A stretch of DNA of 6,363 bases. Origin: Gammaproteobacteria bacterium (GTDB lineage Bacteria > Pseudomonadota > Gammaproteobacteria > BMS3Bbin11). The notes beneath the pieces were generated by a model. The model made no database searches, was not told the DNA's origin, and was given only the letters and a program-made list of their open reading frames with translations. The stretch lies in contig DAOVWW010000093.1 of the NCBI GenBank assembly GCA_030636465.1, forward strand, positions 1-6,363. Direction: 5' to 3'. This document shows positions 1-6,358 of the stretch, one piece after another (positions within the stretch are counted from its first letter, which is position 1; the number at the start of each line of letters is the position of its first letter). Made by a program: the position numbers and the translations under genes.

Positions 1-745
1 TAAAGATTTTGTCTGCGGGTTTAGCCATTTCTTTGCTCTCGCTAGATAGCACATACATACGCTGTTTTATTTTCCCCAGATAATGCACGCGGGCAACAAT
101 TTCCTGTCCCGGGTAACAGCCCTTTTTAAAATTCACTGCACCAATCAGGTCAAGGTTAACCATCTGTGGAACAAAGGCTTCCTGGGTTTCGCTGAGGATG
201 CTGGGTATGCCTGCCTGGATATCAAGAACAGTCCAGTCGTCACGGCTTGCGGCTGCAAACGCTGAAGCGTTCAGGTTATCTTGTTCACTGATACAGAGGT
301 AACGCCCTGATTCCGCATCCAGTGTTAAGGTGCAGTGATTATCTTTGTTGAGGAGCTTCCCTGTTTCATTTTCTACATCAAGGCCTGCAGCCGCTAATAC
401 ATTTGCTGAGCCTAGCAGGCCGGTTAAAACGGATGAATCTTGCTGCGGCGTGATGGTGACATCATCGCGCATGACAAACATTCTTAAGCGGGGCAGGATA
501 TTTTCACTGACAGGCTTCGGCATGATCAAAAGATATTCATGGTCATCGAGTCGTGCGATGGTCATGAAAGAGAGAATACGGCCTTTGGGTGTACAGTAGC
601 TGCTGTACTGCCAGCTATAGATGGGCAGGTTTTCCAGGTCATTAGTGAATTGAGCGTGAAGAAATTTAGTCGCATCATTGCCGGTGACATGCAGTGAAGT
701 CAGGTCATCTAGCTGGATAATTTTAGTCTGAGTTGTTGTATTCAT
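1..745 (-). CDS. ygfZ: YgfZ, folate-binding GcvT-like Fe-S maintenance protein (C-terminus cut off)
   Basis: The frame opens at an ATG at 745-743 and runs without a stop to the window edge, giving 248 residues. The E. coli protein has about 326, so roughly the last quarter is missing. The diagnostic motif is KGCYPGQEIVAR at residues 208-219, with the family's conserved cysteine at C210. The N-terminal stretch GNDATKFLHAQFTNDL (residues 22-37) is typical of the GcvT/YgfZ tetrahydrofolate-binding fold. Known for the family: YgfZ is cytosolic, binds folate and supports the activity of some Fe-S enzymes, including the tRNA methylthiotransferase MiaB. The start is backed by an AAGG about 8 nt upstream on the minus strand, and no in-frame start further upstream looks better. 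It is divergent from the sdh cluster. Placement beside an Fe-S enzyme operon fits its role, but any direct action on SdhB is inference. Confidence 0.93.
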   Translation of the reverse strand, partial: MNTTTQTKIIQLDDLTSLHVTGNDATKFLHAQFTNDLENLPIYSWQYSSYCTPKGRILSFMTIARLDDHEYLLIMPKPVSENILPRLRMFVMRDDVTITPQQDSSVLTGLLGSANVLAAAGLDVENETGKLLNKDNHCTLTLDAESGRYLCISEQDNLNASAFAAASRDDWTVLDIQAGIPSILSETQEAFVPQMVNLDLIGAVNFKKGCYPGQEIVARVHYLGKIKQRMYVLSSESKEMAKPADKIF

Positions 746-811
746 TTTTCGGACCTTATTTTTTTAAATGTTTGTTGATGGTTCTTGGACTGCCTAAAAC
801 TTGGTGATAGG

Positions 812-817
812 ATTATA
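812..817 (-). promoter_or_regulatory. Candidate -10 box for ygfZ
   Basis: On the minus strand this hexamer reads TATAAT, a perfect sigma-70 -10 match, about 67 nt upstream of the ygfZ start. The -35 position (around 835-841) reads poorly (GCGTAA), so the promoter would be weak or activator-dependent. A palindrome at 828-838 lies in the spacer and -35 area. The call rests on the sequence match alone. Confidence 0.45.
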
Positions 818-827
818 GACAATATCT

Positions 828-838
828 GTAACAGTTAC
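828..838. repeat. 11-bp perfect palindrome, possible operator
   Basis: GTAACAGTTAC is a 5-bp inverted repeat around a single central base. It lies between the candidate ygfZ -10 box and the candidate sdh -35 box, a sensible place for a regulator serving both divergent genes. Symmetry stops at the 11-mer, since the flanking bases do not pair. I could not match it to a known regulator site such as Fnr, ArcA or IscR. A palindrome this short can arise by chance. Confidence 0.25.
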
Positions 839-845
839 GCTTTAA

Positions 846-875
846 TTGAGACCGCGCTACAGACACTTCTAAAAA
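846..875 (+). promoter_or_regulatory. Candidate sigma-70 promoter for the sdh cluster
   Basis: TTGAGA at 846-851 (5 of 6 to TTGACA) is followed after 18 nt by TAAAAA at 870-875 (4 of 6 to TATAAT). This would place transcription start near 882 and give a 5' leader of about 135 nt that includes the small ORF at 963-1010. The -10 is weak, and AT-rich stretches nearby (945-951) offer other possibilities. The divergent layout requires a plus-strand promoter somewhere in 746-960, but this exact assignment is tentative. Confidence 0.3.
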
Positions 876-962
876 TAATAACTCAACAACCATCGCTCAA
901 CGCAGGATTTAGGTTATGCTGATTATGTCCTAAGATTTGCTATCTAATAATAAAGGAAACAA

Positions 963-1010
963 ATGCAGTCAAACACTGTCCAATGTTGTGATTTCATGGT
1001 TCACCGATAG
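963..1010 (+). CDS. Possible 15-codon leader peptide upstream of sdhC
   Basis: An ATG at 963 is preceded by AAAGGA (952-957) with 5 nt spacing, a better ribosome binding site than the one for sdhC. The frame reads MQSNTVQCCDFMVHR and ends in TAG at 1008-1010, nine bases before the sdhC ATG. The stop overlaps the GAGA (1010-1013) that is the only visible Shine-Dalgarno for sdhC, so terminating ribosomes would stop on the sdhC initiation site. That layout suits a translational coupler or regulatory leader, and the paired cysteines are notable. I recognise no homologue. ORFs this short are common by chance, so translation is unproven. Confidence 0.35.
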   Translation: MQSNTVQCCDFMVHR

Positions 1011-1019
1011 AGAAACTAA

Positions 1020-1403
1020 ATGAAGCCAACTACACCGCGCCCTGTATTTCTCAACCTGCTGCAAATTCGTTTGCCTCTGGGTGGTGTTTTATCCATCATG
1101 CATAGAGTTAGTGGCGTTTTCCTCGTCCTGGCTATTCCTGTACTTATTTATTTTTTGCAATTATTAAATGGTGGTGGAGAGTCTTTTGCTCAGGCACAGG
1201 CCTTGCTGCAGACACTGTCAGGAAAACTTGTATTGACTCTCATCACCTGGATTTTGATTCAGCATTCTATGAGTGGAATTCGACATTTGCTGATGGATCT
1301 TGATTTCAGTTATGACAAGCATGTCGCTAGAACTACGGCCAGGGTTGCATTTGCATGCAGTTCCATACTGATAGTCGTTACGGGAATATTGATATGGCTC
1401 TAG
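1020..1403 (+). CDS. sdhC: Succinate dehydrogenase cytochrome b556 membrane anchor, SdhC
   Basis: This 127-residue protein is the larger-numbered anchor of complex II (SQR type C). With SdhD it holds heme b and the ubiquinone site in the inner membrane. Visible marks are RPVFLNLLQIRLP near the N-terminus, then SIMHRVSG, where S25, H28 and R29 align with E. coli S27, H30 and the quinone-site R31. Next comes HSMSGIRHLLMD, where H82 aligns with the E. coli heme ligand H84. There are three hydrophobic helices (about 22-48, 66-90 and 105-127). Length matches E. coli SdhC (129). The ATG at 1020 has only a weak GAGA upstream. An earlier ATG (996) belongs to the short leader frame and hits a stop. 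The last 10 nt overlap sdhD. Confidence 0.96.
   Translation: MKPTTPRPVFLNLLQIRLPLGGVLSIMHRVSGVFLVLAIPVLIYFLQLLNGGGESFAQAQALLQTLSGKLVLTLITWILIQHSMSGIRHLLMDLDFSYDKHVARTTARVAFACSSILIVVTGILIWL
1382..1386 (+). promoter_or_regulatory. Ribosome binding site that fixes the sdhD start
   Basis: GGGAA inside the 3' end of sdhC sits 7 nt before the ATG at 1394. It selects that codon over the in-frame ATG at 1355, which would overlap sdhC by 49 nt and add 13 residues with no SdhD character. Confidence 0.6.
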
Positions 1404-1750
1404 GCGTTAGTGAACGAGGCAGTAGTCGTTCAGGGCTGGGCGAGTGGGTGGTACAGCGCCTGACCGCCGTTTATATACTGATATATATAATCGTAGCCCT
1501 GGTTGTGCTTTCATTTTCTCCTGTAACCAACCACGCTGGCTGGTTATCTTTATCATCAGGTTTGATCTTCCAGATATCTACCCTGATGTTTATTTTTAGC
1601 ATACTGGCGCATGCCTGGTTAGGGCTGAAAAGTGTTTTTCTTGATTATGTACATTCCTGGCGCGTACGTTTTGTACTGCAGACGTTGCTTGCTACTCTAT
1701 TATTAGGATCTGCTGTCTGGGCCTTGTTAGTTGTTGGGACATGGAGGTAG
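1394..1750 (+). CDS. sdhD: Succinate dehydrogenase membrane anchor, SdhD
   Basis: This 118-residue second anchor of complex II is close in length to E. coli SdhD (115). Starting at ATG 1394, it begins MALGVSERGS and runs into the family-typical segment GLGEWVVQRLTAVYILIYI. The third block, ILAHAWLGLKSVFLDYV, holds H73, aligned with the E. coli heme ligand H71. D84 and Y85 align with D82 and Y83, the latter at the ubiquinone site. There are three transmembrane helices (about 22-42, 55-80 and 93-115). The gene overlaps sdhC by 10 nt, and its TAG overlaps the sdhA ribosome binding site, so translation of C, D and A is probably coupled. A longer form from the in-frame ATG at 1355 is possible but unlikely. 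Confidence 0.95.
   Translation: MALGVSERGSSRSGLGEWVVQRLTAVYILIYIIVALVVLSFSPVTNHAGWLSLSSGLIFQISTLMFIFSILAHAWLGLKSVFLDYVHSWRVRFVLQTLLATLLLGSAVWALLVVGTWR
1743..1748 (+). promoter_or_regulatory. Strong ribosome binding site for sdhA, overlapping the sdhD stop
   Basis: GGAGGT, with 8 nt to the sdhA ATG, is a near-ideal Shine-Dalgarno. Its last base is the first base of the sdhD TAG stop codon, so ribosomes finishing sdhD are delivered to the sdhA start. Confidence 0.75.
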
Positions 1751-1756
1751 CCTAAA

Positions 1757-3529
1757 ATGAATCATGGAATAGAAAAAAGAAAATTTGATTGCCTGGTGAT
1801 AGGAGCAGGTGGCGCAGGCCTGCGAGCTGCGCTGCAGCTAGCCAAGGCTGATTTGCATGTCGCAGTGGTCTCCAAAGTTTTCCCTACACGCTCACATACA
1901 GTCGCCGCTCAGGGTGGCATGAATGCGGCCTTAGGTAATGTCACACCGGATAACTGGCACTGGCATATGTATGACACCGTCAAAGGCAGTGATTTCCTCG
2001 GTGACCAGGATGCTATCGAATATATGTGCCGTGCGGCTTCGCGTCTTGTAATTGAGCTGGAACATTTTGGTGTGCCTTTCACACGGCTTGATAATGGCCG
2101 TATTTATCAGCGCCCATTTGGCGGTCAAAGCCAGAATTATGGTGGTGACCAGGCAGCACGTACCTGTGCCGCAGCTGACCGCACCGGCCATGCCATTCTG
2201 CAGTCTCTTTATCAACAGAATCTGCATGCCAGGACACATTTCTTTGATGAGTACTTTGCAACAGATTTGCTGGTATCTGATGACGGTGTTACGCAGGGTG
2301 CGATGGTGATTGATATCGCTACAGGTGAGCCATTAATTATTGAAGCCAAAACAACCTTGATGGCCACCGGCGGCTCTGCGCGAATATTTCGAACCAGTAC
2401 TAATGCAATGATCAATACCGGTGACGGTATGGCCATGGTCCTGCGCGCAGGCATGCCGGTGCAGGATATGGAGTTTGTACAGTTTCATCCTACCGGTGTC
2501 GCAGGTCTGGGTATGCTGATATCCGAGGCGACGCGAGGTGAGGGTGGTTACCTGATCAATAAGGATGGTGAACGCTTTATGAAGCGTTATGCACCGCATG
2601 CTCTGGACCTTGCCAGCAGGGACGTCGTCTCACGTGCGATTGCGACAGAAATACGCGAGGGCAGGGGCTGTGGTGAAAAGGCCGATCATGTTTTATTGCA
2701 GCTGCACCATCTCGATAGCGACATAGTAAAAAACAGGCTGCCGGGCATCAGGGATTTATCCATACGTTTTGCCGGTGTAGATCCTGTTGATGCACCGATA
2801 CCGGTTTTTCCGACAGCGCATTACACCATGGGTGGAATACCAACGAACAGAATGGGGCAGGTGGTGGCGCCATTACACCATGCTCCTGAAGAGGCCCAGC
2901 CCGGTCTTTATGCCATCGGTGAATGTGCCTGTGTATCCGTGCATGGGGCCAACCGTCTTGGTGGGAATTCACTGCTGGATATTGTTGTGTTTGGCCGTGC
3001 GGCAGGAAACCATATCATTGAGTTCCTTGAAGATAATCGATTCCATAGTCCTTTAAATGAAGATTCGATTGAACGGGCAGTCAATCATATTCAGCGCTGG
3101 GACAGGAAGGGTGAAGGTGAATCCGTAGCCAGCCTCACCAACGAGATGCGGGCTCAAATGGAGCAGTACTGTGGCGTTTTCCGTACTCAGGATGTGCTGG
3201 ATGAAGGCGTTGAGAAAATTCGTGCTTTGTTTGGTCGCCTTGATGACGTTCGACTGGGGGATCACAGTAAAGTCTTTAATACAGCGCGTTTTGAAGCCTT
3301 TGAGCTTGAGAATCAACTTGAAGTGGCAATGGCTACTATGATTTCTGCCGCAGCTCGCAAAGAAAGCCGGGGTGCGCATTCCCGGCTCGATTATCCTGAG
3401 CGTAATGATAAAGAGTGGATGAAACATACTCTTTATTTTAATCGGGATGGTGGTGTACTGGATTATAAACCGGTCAGAACCCAGCCACTGAGCGTTGATT
3501 CTTTTCCGCCAGTGGAAAGGGTTTATTAA
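1757..3529 (+). CDS. sdhA: Succinate dehydrogenase flavoprotein subunit, SdhA
   Basis: This 590-residue catalytic subunit oxidises succinate to fumarate and passes electrons to SdhB, on the cytoplasmic face of the inner membrane. E. coli SdhA has 588 residues. The FAD dinucleotide-binding motif VIGAGGAGLRAA is at residues 14-25. TRSHTVAAQGG contains H47, aligned with the histidine that carries covalent FAD (E. coli H45). Active-site residues align throughout: H244 in FHPTG, R288 in LASRDVV (the proton-donor arginine), H355 in PTAHYTMGG and R400 in HGANRLGGNS. The C-terminal RKESRGAHSRLDYPERN is also typical. The single-residue differences from E. coli (for example TAHYTM against TCHYMM) are common in the family. 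It is intact and sits between sdhD and sdhB, with its flavinylation factor gene sdhE downstream. Confidence 0.98.
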   Translation: MNHGIEKRKFDCLVIGAGGAGLRAALQLAKADLHVAVVSKVFPTRSHTVAAQGGMNAALGNVTPDNWHWHMYDTVKGSDFLGDQDAIEYMCRAASRLVIELEHFGVPFTRLDNGRIYQRPFGGQSQNYGGDQAARTCAAADRTGHAILQSLYQQNLHARTHFFDEYFATDLLVSDDGVTQGAMVIDIATGEPLIIEAKTTLMATGGSARIFRTSTNAMINTGDGMAMVLRAGMPVQDMEFVQFHPTGVAGLGMLISEATRGEGGYLINKDGERFMKRYAPHALDLASRDVVSRAIATEIREGRGCGEKADHVLLQLHHLDSDIVKNRLPGIRDLSIRFAGVDPVDAPIPVFPTAHYTMGGIPTNRMGQVVAPLHHAPEEAQPGLYAIGECACVSVHGANRLGGNSLLDIVVFGRAAGNHIIEFLEDNRFHSPLNEDSIERAVNHIQRWDRKGEGESVASLTNEMRAQMEQYCGVFRTQDVLDEGVEKIRALFGRLDDVRLGDHSKVFNTARFEAFELENQLEVAMATMISAAARKESRGAHSRLDYPERNDKEWMKHTLYFNRDGGVLDYKPVRTQPLSVDSFPPVERVY

Positions 3530-3607
3530 ATGCTAGCTCGGCCTGATATGGACAATTTGCAACTTAATTGGATCTATCCCGAATTAACAGGGGTGTCATT
3601 CAAATGA
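3530..3607 (+). CDS. Possible 25-codon ORF bridging sdhA and sdhB
   Basis: The ATG follows the sdhA TAA with no base between (TAAATG). AAAGGG at 3516-3521 gives a good ribosome binding site with 8 nt spacing. The frame runs 25 codons (starting MLARPDMDN and ending PELTGVSFK) and stops in TGA at 3605-3607, overlapping the sdhB start as ATGA. It therefore fills the only sizeable gap in the sdh cluster exactly. The sdhB ribosome binding site lies inside it. I recognise no homologue and see no hydrophobic helix. It may be a translational coupler, a small peptide or chance; an open frame of this length is not rare by itself. Confidence 0.35.
   Translation: MLARPDMDNLQLNWIYPELTGVSFK
3589..3593 (+). 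promoter_or_regulatory. Ribosome binding site that fixes the sdhB start
   Basis: AGGGG lies 10 nt before the ATG at 3604. The alternative in-frame start, TTG at 3568, has no purine-rich sequence upstream and would add 12 residues not seen in SdhB proteins. Confidence 0.55.
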
Positions 3608-4308
3608 TTCAGTTCTCAATCTATCGTTTCGATCCTGATAAAGACAGCAAGCCATACGTGCAGGACTATGAACTGGATGAGGCAAAACTGGATGGTCGTC
3701 AGATGCTGCTGGATGCCATTTTATTACTCAAAGAACAGGATGAATCTTTATCATTCAGGCGCTCCTGCCGCGAGGGGGTATGCGGCTCAGATGCGATGAA
3801 TATTAATGGCCGCAATGGACTCGCCTGCATCACCCCGCTTGCCGACCTTAAGCAGCCAATTAAGCTCAATCCTCTACCCGGTATGCCGGTAATCCGTGAC
3901 TTGATCGTGGATATGGAACCTTTTTATAAGCAATATCGCAGTGTGAAACCCTGGCTGATGAATGATGAGCCAGAGCCTGAAATAGAGCGCCTGCAAACGA
4001 TAGATAACAGGAAGAAGCTGGATGGCCTTTACGAGTGCATACTCTGTGGCTGTTGCTCCACAGCCTGTCCTTCGTTCTGGTGGAATCCTGATAAATACCT
4101 GGGCCCGGCAGCGCTGCTGCAGTCATACCGTTTCCTGGTGGATTCCCGTGACAAGGCGACCAATGAACGCCTGGATGAACTGGAGGATCCTTTTCGTTTA
4201 TTCCGCTGCCACAGTATTATGAATTGTGTCGAGGCCTGCCCGCGGGATCTTAATCCTGCCGAAGCGATACATAAAATACGTAAACTATTGCTGGCTCGCT
4301 CCAGCTAG
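3604..4308 (+). CDS. sdhB: Succinate dehydrogenase iron-sulfur subunit, SdhB
   Basis: This 234-residue electron-transfer subunit of complex II carries electrons from SdhA flavin to ubiquinone (E. coli length 238). All cluster ligands are visible. The [2Fe-2S] ligands are C55, C60, D63 and C75, the third being aspartate as in E. coli rather than cysteine. The [4Fe-4S] ligands are C145, C148, C151 and C212. The [3Fe-4S] ligands are C155, C202 and C208. CPSFWW holds W160, aligned with E. coli W164 at the quinone site. MIQFSIYRFDPD at the N-terminus is typical and supports ATG 3604. It is separated from sdhA by 74 nt, unlike the tight junctions elsewhere in the cluster, and is followed after 4 nt by sdhE. 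Confidence 0.97.
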   Translation: MIQFSIYRFDPDKDSKPYVQDYELDEAKLDGRQMLLDAILLLKEQDESLSFRRSCREGVCGSDAMNINGRNGLACITPLADLKQPIKLNPLPGMPVIRDLIVDMEPFYKQYRSVKPWLMNDEPEPEIERLQTIDNRKKLDGLYECILCGCCSTACPSFWWNPDKYLGPAALLQSYRFLVDSRDKATNERLDELEDPFRLFRCHSIMNCVEACPRDLNPAEAIHKIRKLLLARSS

Positions 4309-4312
4309 GCAC

Positions 4313-4555
4313 ATGACGCAGGCAATGGGCAGATTACGCTGGCAATGCCGCCGTGGTATGCTCGAACTGGACTTAATCCTGACAGGCTTTGTTGACAAGC
4401 AATGGCAGGGTCTGGAAGAAGAACTCAAAGCCGAATTTGAATGTTTGCTGACATCATCGGATCAGCAACTGCAGAAATGGCTTTGTGAAGGCAAGGAGGC
4501 CGAAAATGGAGTCACAGAAATTGTTGCAAGAATCAGGCAAACGGATTGTTATTAG
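4313..4555 (+). CDS. sdhE: FAD assembly factor SdhE (YgfY)
   Basis: This 80-residue cytosolic helical protein belongs to the SdhE/Sdh5 family (E. coli 88 residues), which promotes covalent attachment of FAD to SdhA. The signature RGxxE is present as R14-G15-M16-L17-E18 within RWQCRRGMLELD. The KWL near residue 55 aligns with the conserved NWL region. The start is uncertain: ATG 4313 gives an N-terminus of the expected length but has only TAGG 3 nt away, while in-frame ATG 4325 has AGG too close. Coupling from the sdhB stop 4 nt upstream may serve instead of a strong ribosome binding site. Its last 50 nt overlap ygfX. Placement directly after its target enzyme's genes strongly supports the role. 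In E. coli it is far from sdhCDAB. Confidence 0.93.
   Translation: MTQAMGRLRWQCRRGMLELDLILTGFVDKQWQGLEEELKAEFECLLTSSDQQLQKWLCEGKEAENGVTEIVARIRQTDCY
4493..4499 (+). promoter_or_regulatory. Strong ribosome binding site for ygfX, inside sdhE
   Basis: AAGGAGG with 6 nt spacing to ATG 4506 is a full consensus Shine-Dalgarno within the sdhE coding sequence. It picks ATG 4506 over the in-frame GTG at 4485, which would place this motif inside the coding region. Confidence 0.75.
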
Positions 4556-4949
4556 TCCTACCAGTTCACGCTTTATTTTATTATTTATATCCGCTCTTCA
4601 CCTGCTAGCCTTAGCACTGCTGTTCTTCATTGATTTAAACGTCTACCTGCTATTGATCCTTGCCGCAATGATTATGCTGAATCTGTATCAGGCATTGCTT
4701 TACATTAATTCGATTCACCATTGCCTGAGTTTGCTGCCGGGTGAATTGATGTATTGTCGAATAAAGGGTGGTTCATGGCAGCAAGTAGATGTTATTGAAA
4801 GTTTTGTCACTAACAGGTTAATAGTGCTACGACTAAAAACATTGAGGCATTCTAAACTTCAATCGTTTGTATATGCATTTGATTCGCTAAATGAGTACTC
4901 ATTCAGGCAGCTGCGTCTCCATCTGAATCATTATTGTGCTGAATCGTAG
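4506..4949 (+). CDS. ygfX: YgfX (CptA-like) small inner-membrane protein
   Basis: This 147-residue protein (E. coli YgfX 135) has two adjacent hydrophobic helices at about residues 23-41 and 45-65. A soluble domain follows, with SFVTNRLIVLRLK (99-111) and AFDSLNEYSFRQLRLHL (124-140), the latter matching the family's DSMDEAEWRDLR-type ending. Known for the family: YgfX follows sdhE in many gammaproteobacteria. In E. coli it was reported as a membrane toxin (CptA) paired with SdhE (CptB), a role that remains disputed beside SdhE's flavinylation function. Overall identity to E. coli is low, so assignment rests on architecture, the C-terminal motif and position. It overlaps sdhE by 50 nt. The 26-nt gap to convergent nadB holds no visible hairpin terminator. 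Confidence 0.85.
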   Translation: MESQKLLQESGKRIVISPTSSRFILLFISALHLLALALLFFIDLNVYLLLILAAMIMLNLYQALLYINSIHHCLSLLPGELMYCRIKGGSWQQVDVIESFVTNRLIVLRLKTLRHSKLQSFVYAFDSLNEYSFRQLRLHLNHYCAES

Positions 4950-4975
4950 ACTATTAAGAATCAGGATGTTTGACG

Positions 4976-6358
4976 CTAATTACCTTTATAGTTATCCGGA
5001 ATCAGTATCGTGTTGGTCTGTTGTAGCTGGGGATCGGCTTCAGGGTAGTCACTGGTGAAGTGCAAACCACGACTTTCCTTGCGTGATTGAGCGCTGCGGA
5101 TAGTCAGTTCTGCAATGACAGCCAGATTGCGTAATTCCAGCAGGTTATTGTCTACCTTGAAACAGCTATAGAATTCCTCAATTTCATCTTTCAATAAGCC
5201 AATACGGTTTTGTGCACGCTGCAGGCGTTTATTAGTCCTGACGATGCCTACGTAGTCCCACATGAACCGACGCAGTTCATCCCAGTTATGTGAAACAACT
5301 ACCTGCTCATCGGGATCGGTGACCTGGCTTTCATCCCACTGTGGTAAATCCACAGGTGAGTATGTTTCAACTTGAAGATCCTTAGATATGGAGAGGCTTG
5401 CAGCCTGTGAAAAAACCAGGCACTCCAGCAGTGAATTGCTGGCCAGACGGTTAGCACCATGTAAGCCAGTAAAGGTACATTCACCAACGGCATAAAGGTT
5501 ACTAACATCTGTTTTACCATCGAGGTCTGTCATCACTCCGCCACAGGTGTAATGCGCTGCGGGTACGACGGGAATGGGATCGCGGGTGATATCCATGCCA
5601 AATTTCAGGCAGCGTGCATAGATGGTAGGGAAGTGTTCAATAATGAAGTTGTTGTCACGGTGTGAGATATCAAGATAAACACTATCCAGACCACCTTTTT
5701 TCATTTCATAATCTATGGCGCGGGCGACAATATCGCGCGGGGCAAGTTCTTCGCGCTCATCAAATTTGTGCATGAAGCGTTCACCGTTTGGTAGCGTCAG
5801 CACGCCACCTTCGCCACGCACGGCCTCTGAAACCAAAAATGATTTTGCTTTGGGGTGGTAAAGGCAGGTTGGGTGGAATTGGGTAAACTCCATATTGGCA
5901 ACCCGGCATCCGGCGCGCCAGGCCATGGCAATACCGTCGCCGGTGGCAACATCGGGGTTTGATGTATAAAGATAAACCTTACTTACCCCACCGGTTGCTA
6001 ACACCACAAATGGTGCGGCGAATGATATTACCTTATCAATATCGGTATTTAACGCATATATTCCGCTGACGCGTTTTGATCCGGTTTTTTTATCAACCTC
6101 GAAGTTAACAGTGCTAAAATTGATTTCCGTTTGACCTGTTTTCCATCTGAGGGCCTCAACAACAAAGGGCATGTCCTCCTTGTAGACTTTGAGAATTTGC
6201 CGGTCTGCATCATCAGGGACGGCTTTGTATCCATCTCGAACAATGGGCCGAGTTTTCCTTAATTTTCCATCGCCATCGTCCACCAACTGTGACTCGATAC
6301 GACGAGGTATCAATTTAATTGAGTTCTCTGAATAATTGAAACGTAGATTTTTCAGCAT
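4976..6358 (-). CDS. nadB: L-aspartate oxidase NadB, with anomalous 5' portion
   Basis: NadB is a cytosolic FAD enzyme that oxidises L-aspartate to iminoaspartate, the first step of de novo NAD synthesis. The frame has 460 codons, and residues from about 95 onward are unmistakable NadB. Seen are [19 protein letters not shown] (118-136), FHPTCLYHP with H162, [12 protein letters not shown] with R208, PAAHYTCGG with H269, [14 protein letters not shown] with R304, and [16 protein letters not shown] (426-440). LATGG sits 82 residues earlier than in E. coli NadB (540 residues). The GxGxxG FAD motif and the HLTREGGHSHRR region are absent. Residues 1 to about 85 do not resemble NadB. No stop separates the ATG at 6358 from the window edge 5 nt away, so the true start may lie outside. 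The C-terminal part is intact; whether the gene makes a working enzyme is doubtful on this sequence. Confidence 0.85.
   Translation of the reverse strand: MLKNLRFNYSENSIKLIPRRIESQLVDDGDGKLRKTRPIVRDGYKAVPDDADRQILKVYKEDMPFVVEALRWKTGQTEINFSTVNFEVDKKTGSKRVSGIYALNTDIDKVISFAAPFVVLATGGVSKVYLYTSNPDVATGDGIAMAWRAGCRVANMEFTQFHPTCLYHPKAKSFLVSEAVRGEGGVLTLPNGERFMHKFDEREELAPRDIVARAIDYEMKKGGLDSVYLDISHRDNNFIIEHFPTIYARCLKFGMDITRDPIPVVPAAHYTCGGVMTDLDGKTDVSNLYAVGECTFTGLHGANRLASNSLLECLVFSQAASLSISKDLQVETYSPVDLPQWDESQVTDPDEQVVVSHNWDELRRFMWDYVGIVRTNKRLQRAQNRIGLLKDEIEEFYSCFKVDNNLLELRNLAVIAELTIRSAQSRKESRGLHFTSDYPEADPQLQQTNTILIPDNYKGN
6095..6358 (-). other. Unrecognised coding segment fused in frame to nadB
   Basis: These bases encode about the first 88 residues of the nadB frame. 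The segment is open, charged and soluble-looking (for example [20 protein letters not shown] at 18-37 and [19 protein letters not shown] at 58-76). In a normal NadB this region would hold the catalytic HLTREGGHSHRR stretch and the HAADATG motif. Neither appears in any of the three minus-strand frames, so a simple frameshift does not explain it. I do not recognise the family. It could be foreign coding sequence joined by recombination, or a chimeric join in assembly. Confidence 0.6.

Noticed and set aside
83..599. Plus-strand open frames of 60 and 84 codons at 83-265 and 345-599
   Set aside because: Both lie antisense to ygfZ, which has clear family motifs on the minus strand; neither shows recognisable protein features or a convincing ribosome binding site.
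1355..1393. Longer sdhD starting at ATG 1355
   Set aside because: It would overlap sdhC by 49 nt and add 13 residues with no SdhD similarity; ATG 1394 has a GGGA at proper spacing and gives the usual length.
3365..3387. Seven-bp inverted repeat (AGCCGGG and CCCGGCT) that could form a hairpin
   Set aside because: It lies inside sdhA over the conserved RKESRGAHSRLDYP motif and has no following T-run, so it is explained by coding constraint rather than a terminator.
3568..3603. Longer sdhB starting at TTG 3568
   Set aside because: There is no ribosome binding site before the TTG, and the added residues are not typical; ATG 3604 gives the standard N-terminus and length.
4485..4505. GTG start for ygfX
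   Set aside because: The consensus AAGGAGG at 4493-4499 lies downstream of the GTG and at ideal spacing for ATG 4506.
4950..4975. Bidirectional terminator between ygfX and nadB
   Set aside because: The 26-nt gap has no inverted repeat with a T-run on either strand, so no intrinsic terminator can be supported there.
6049..6243. Frameshift in nadB hiding a normal N-terminal region in another minus-strand frame
   Set aside because: The overlapping 64-codon frame is rich in lysine, arginine and serine and shows no NadB motif, and the third frame is interrupted by a stop; neither holds HLTREGG or HAADATG sequences.
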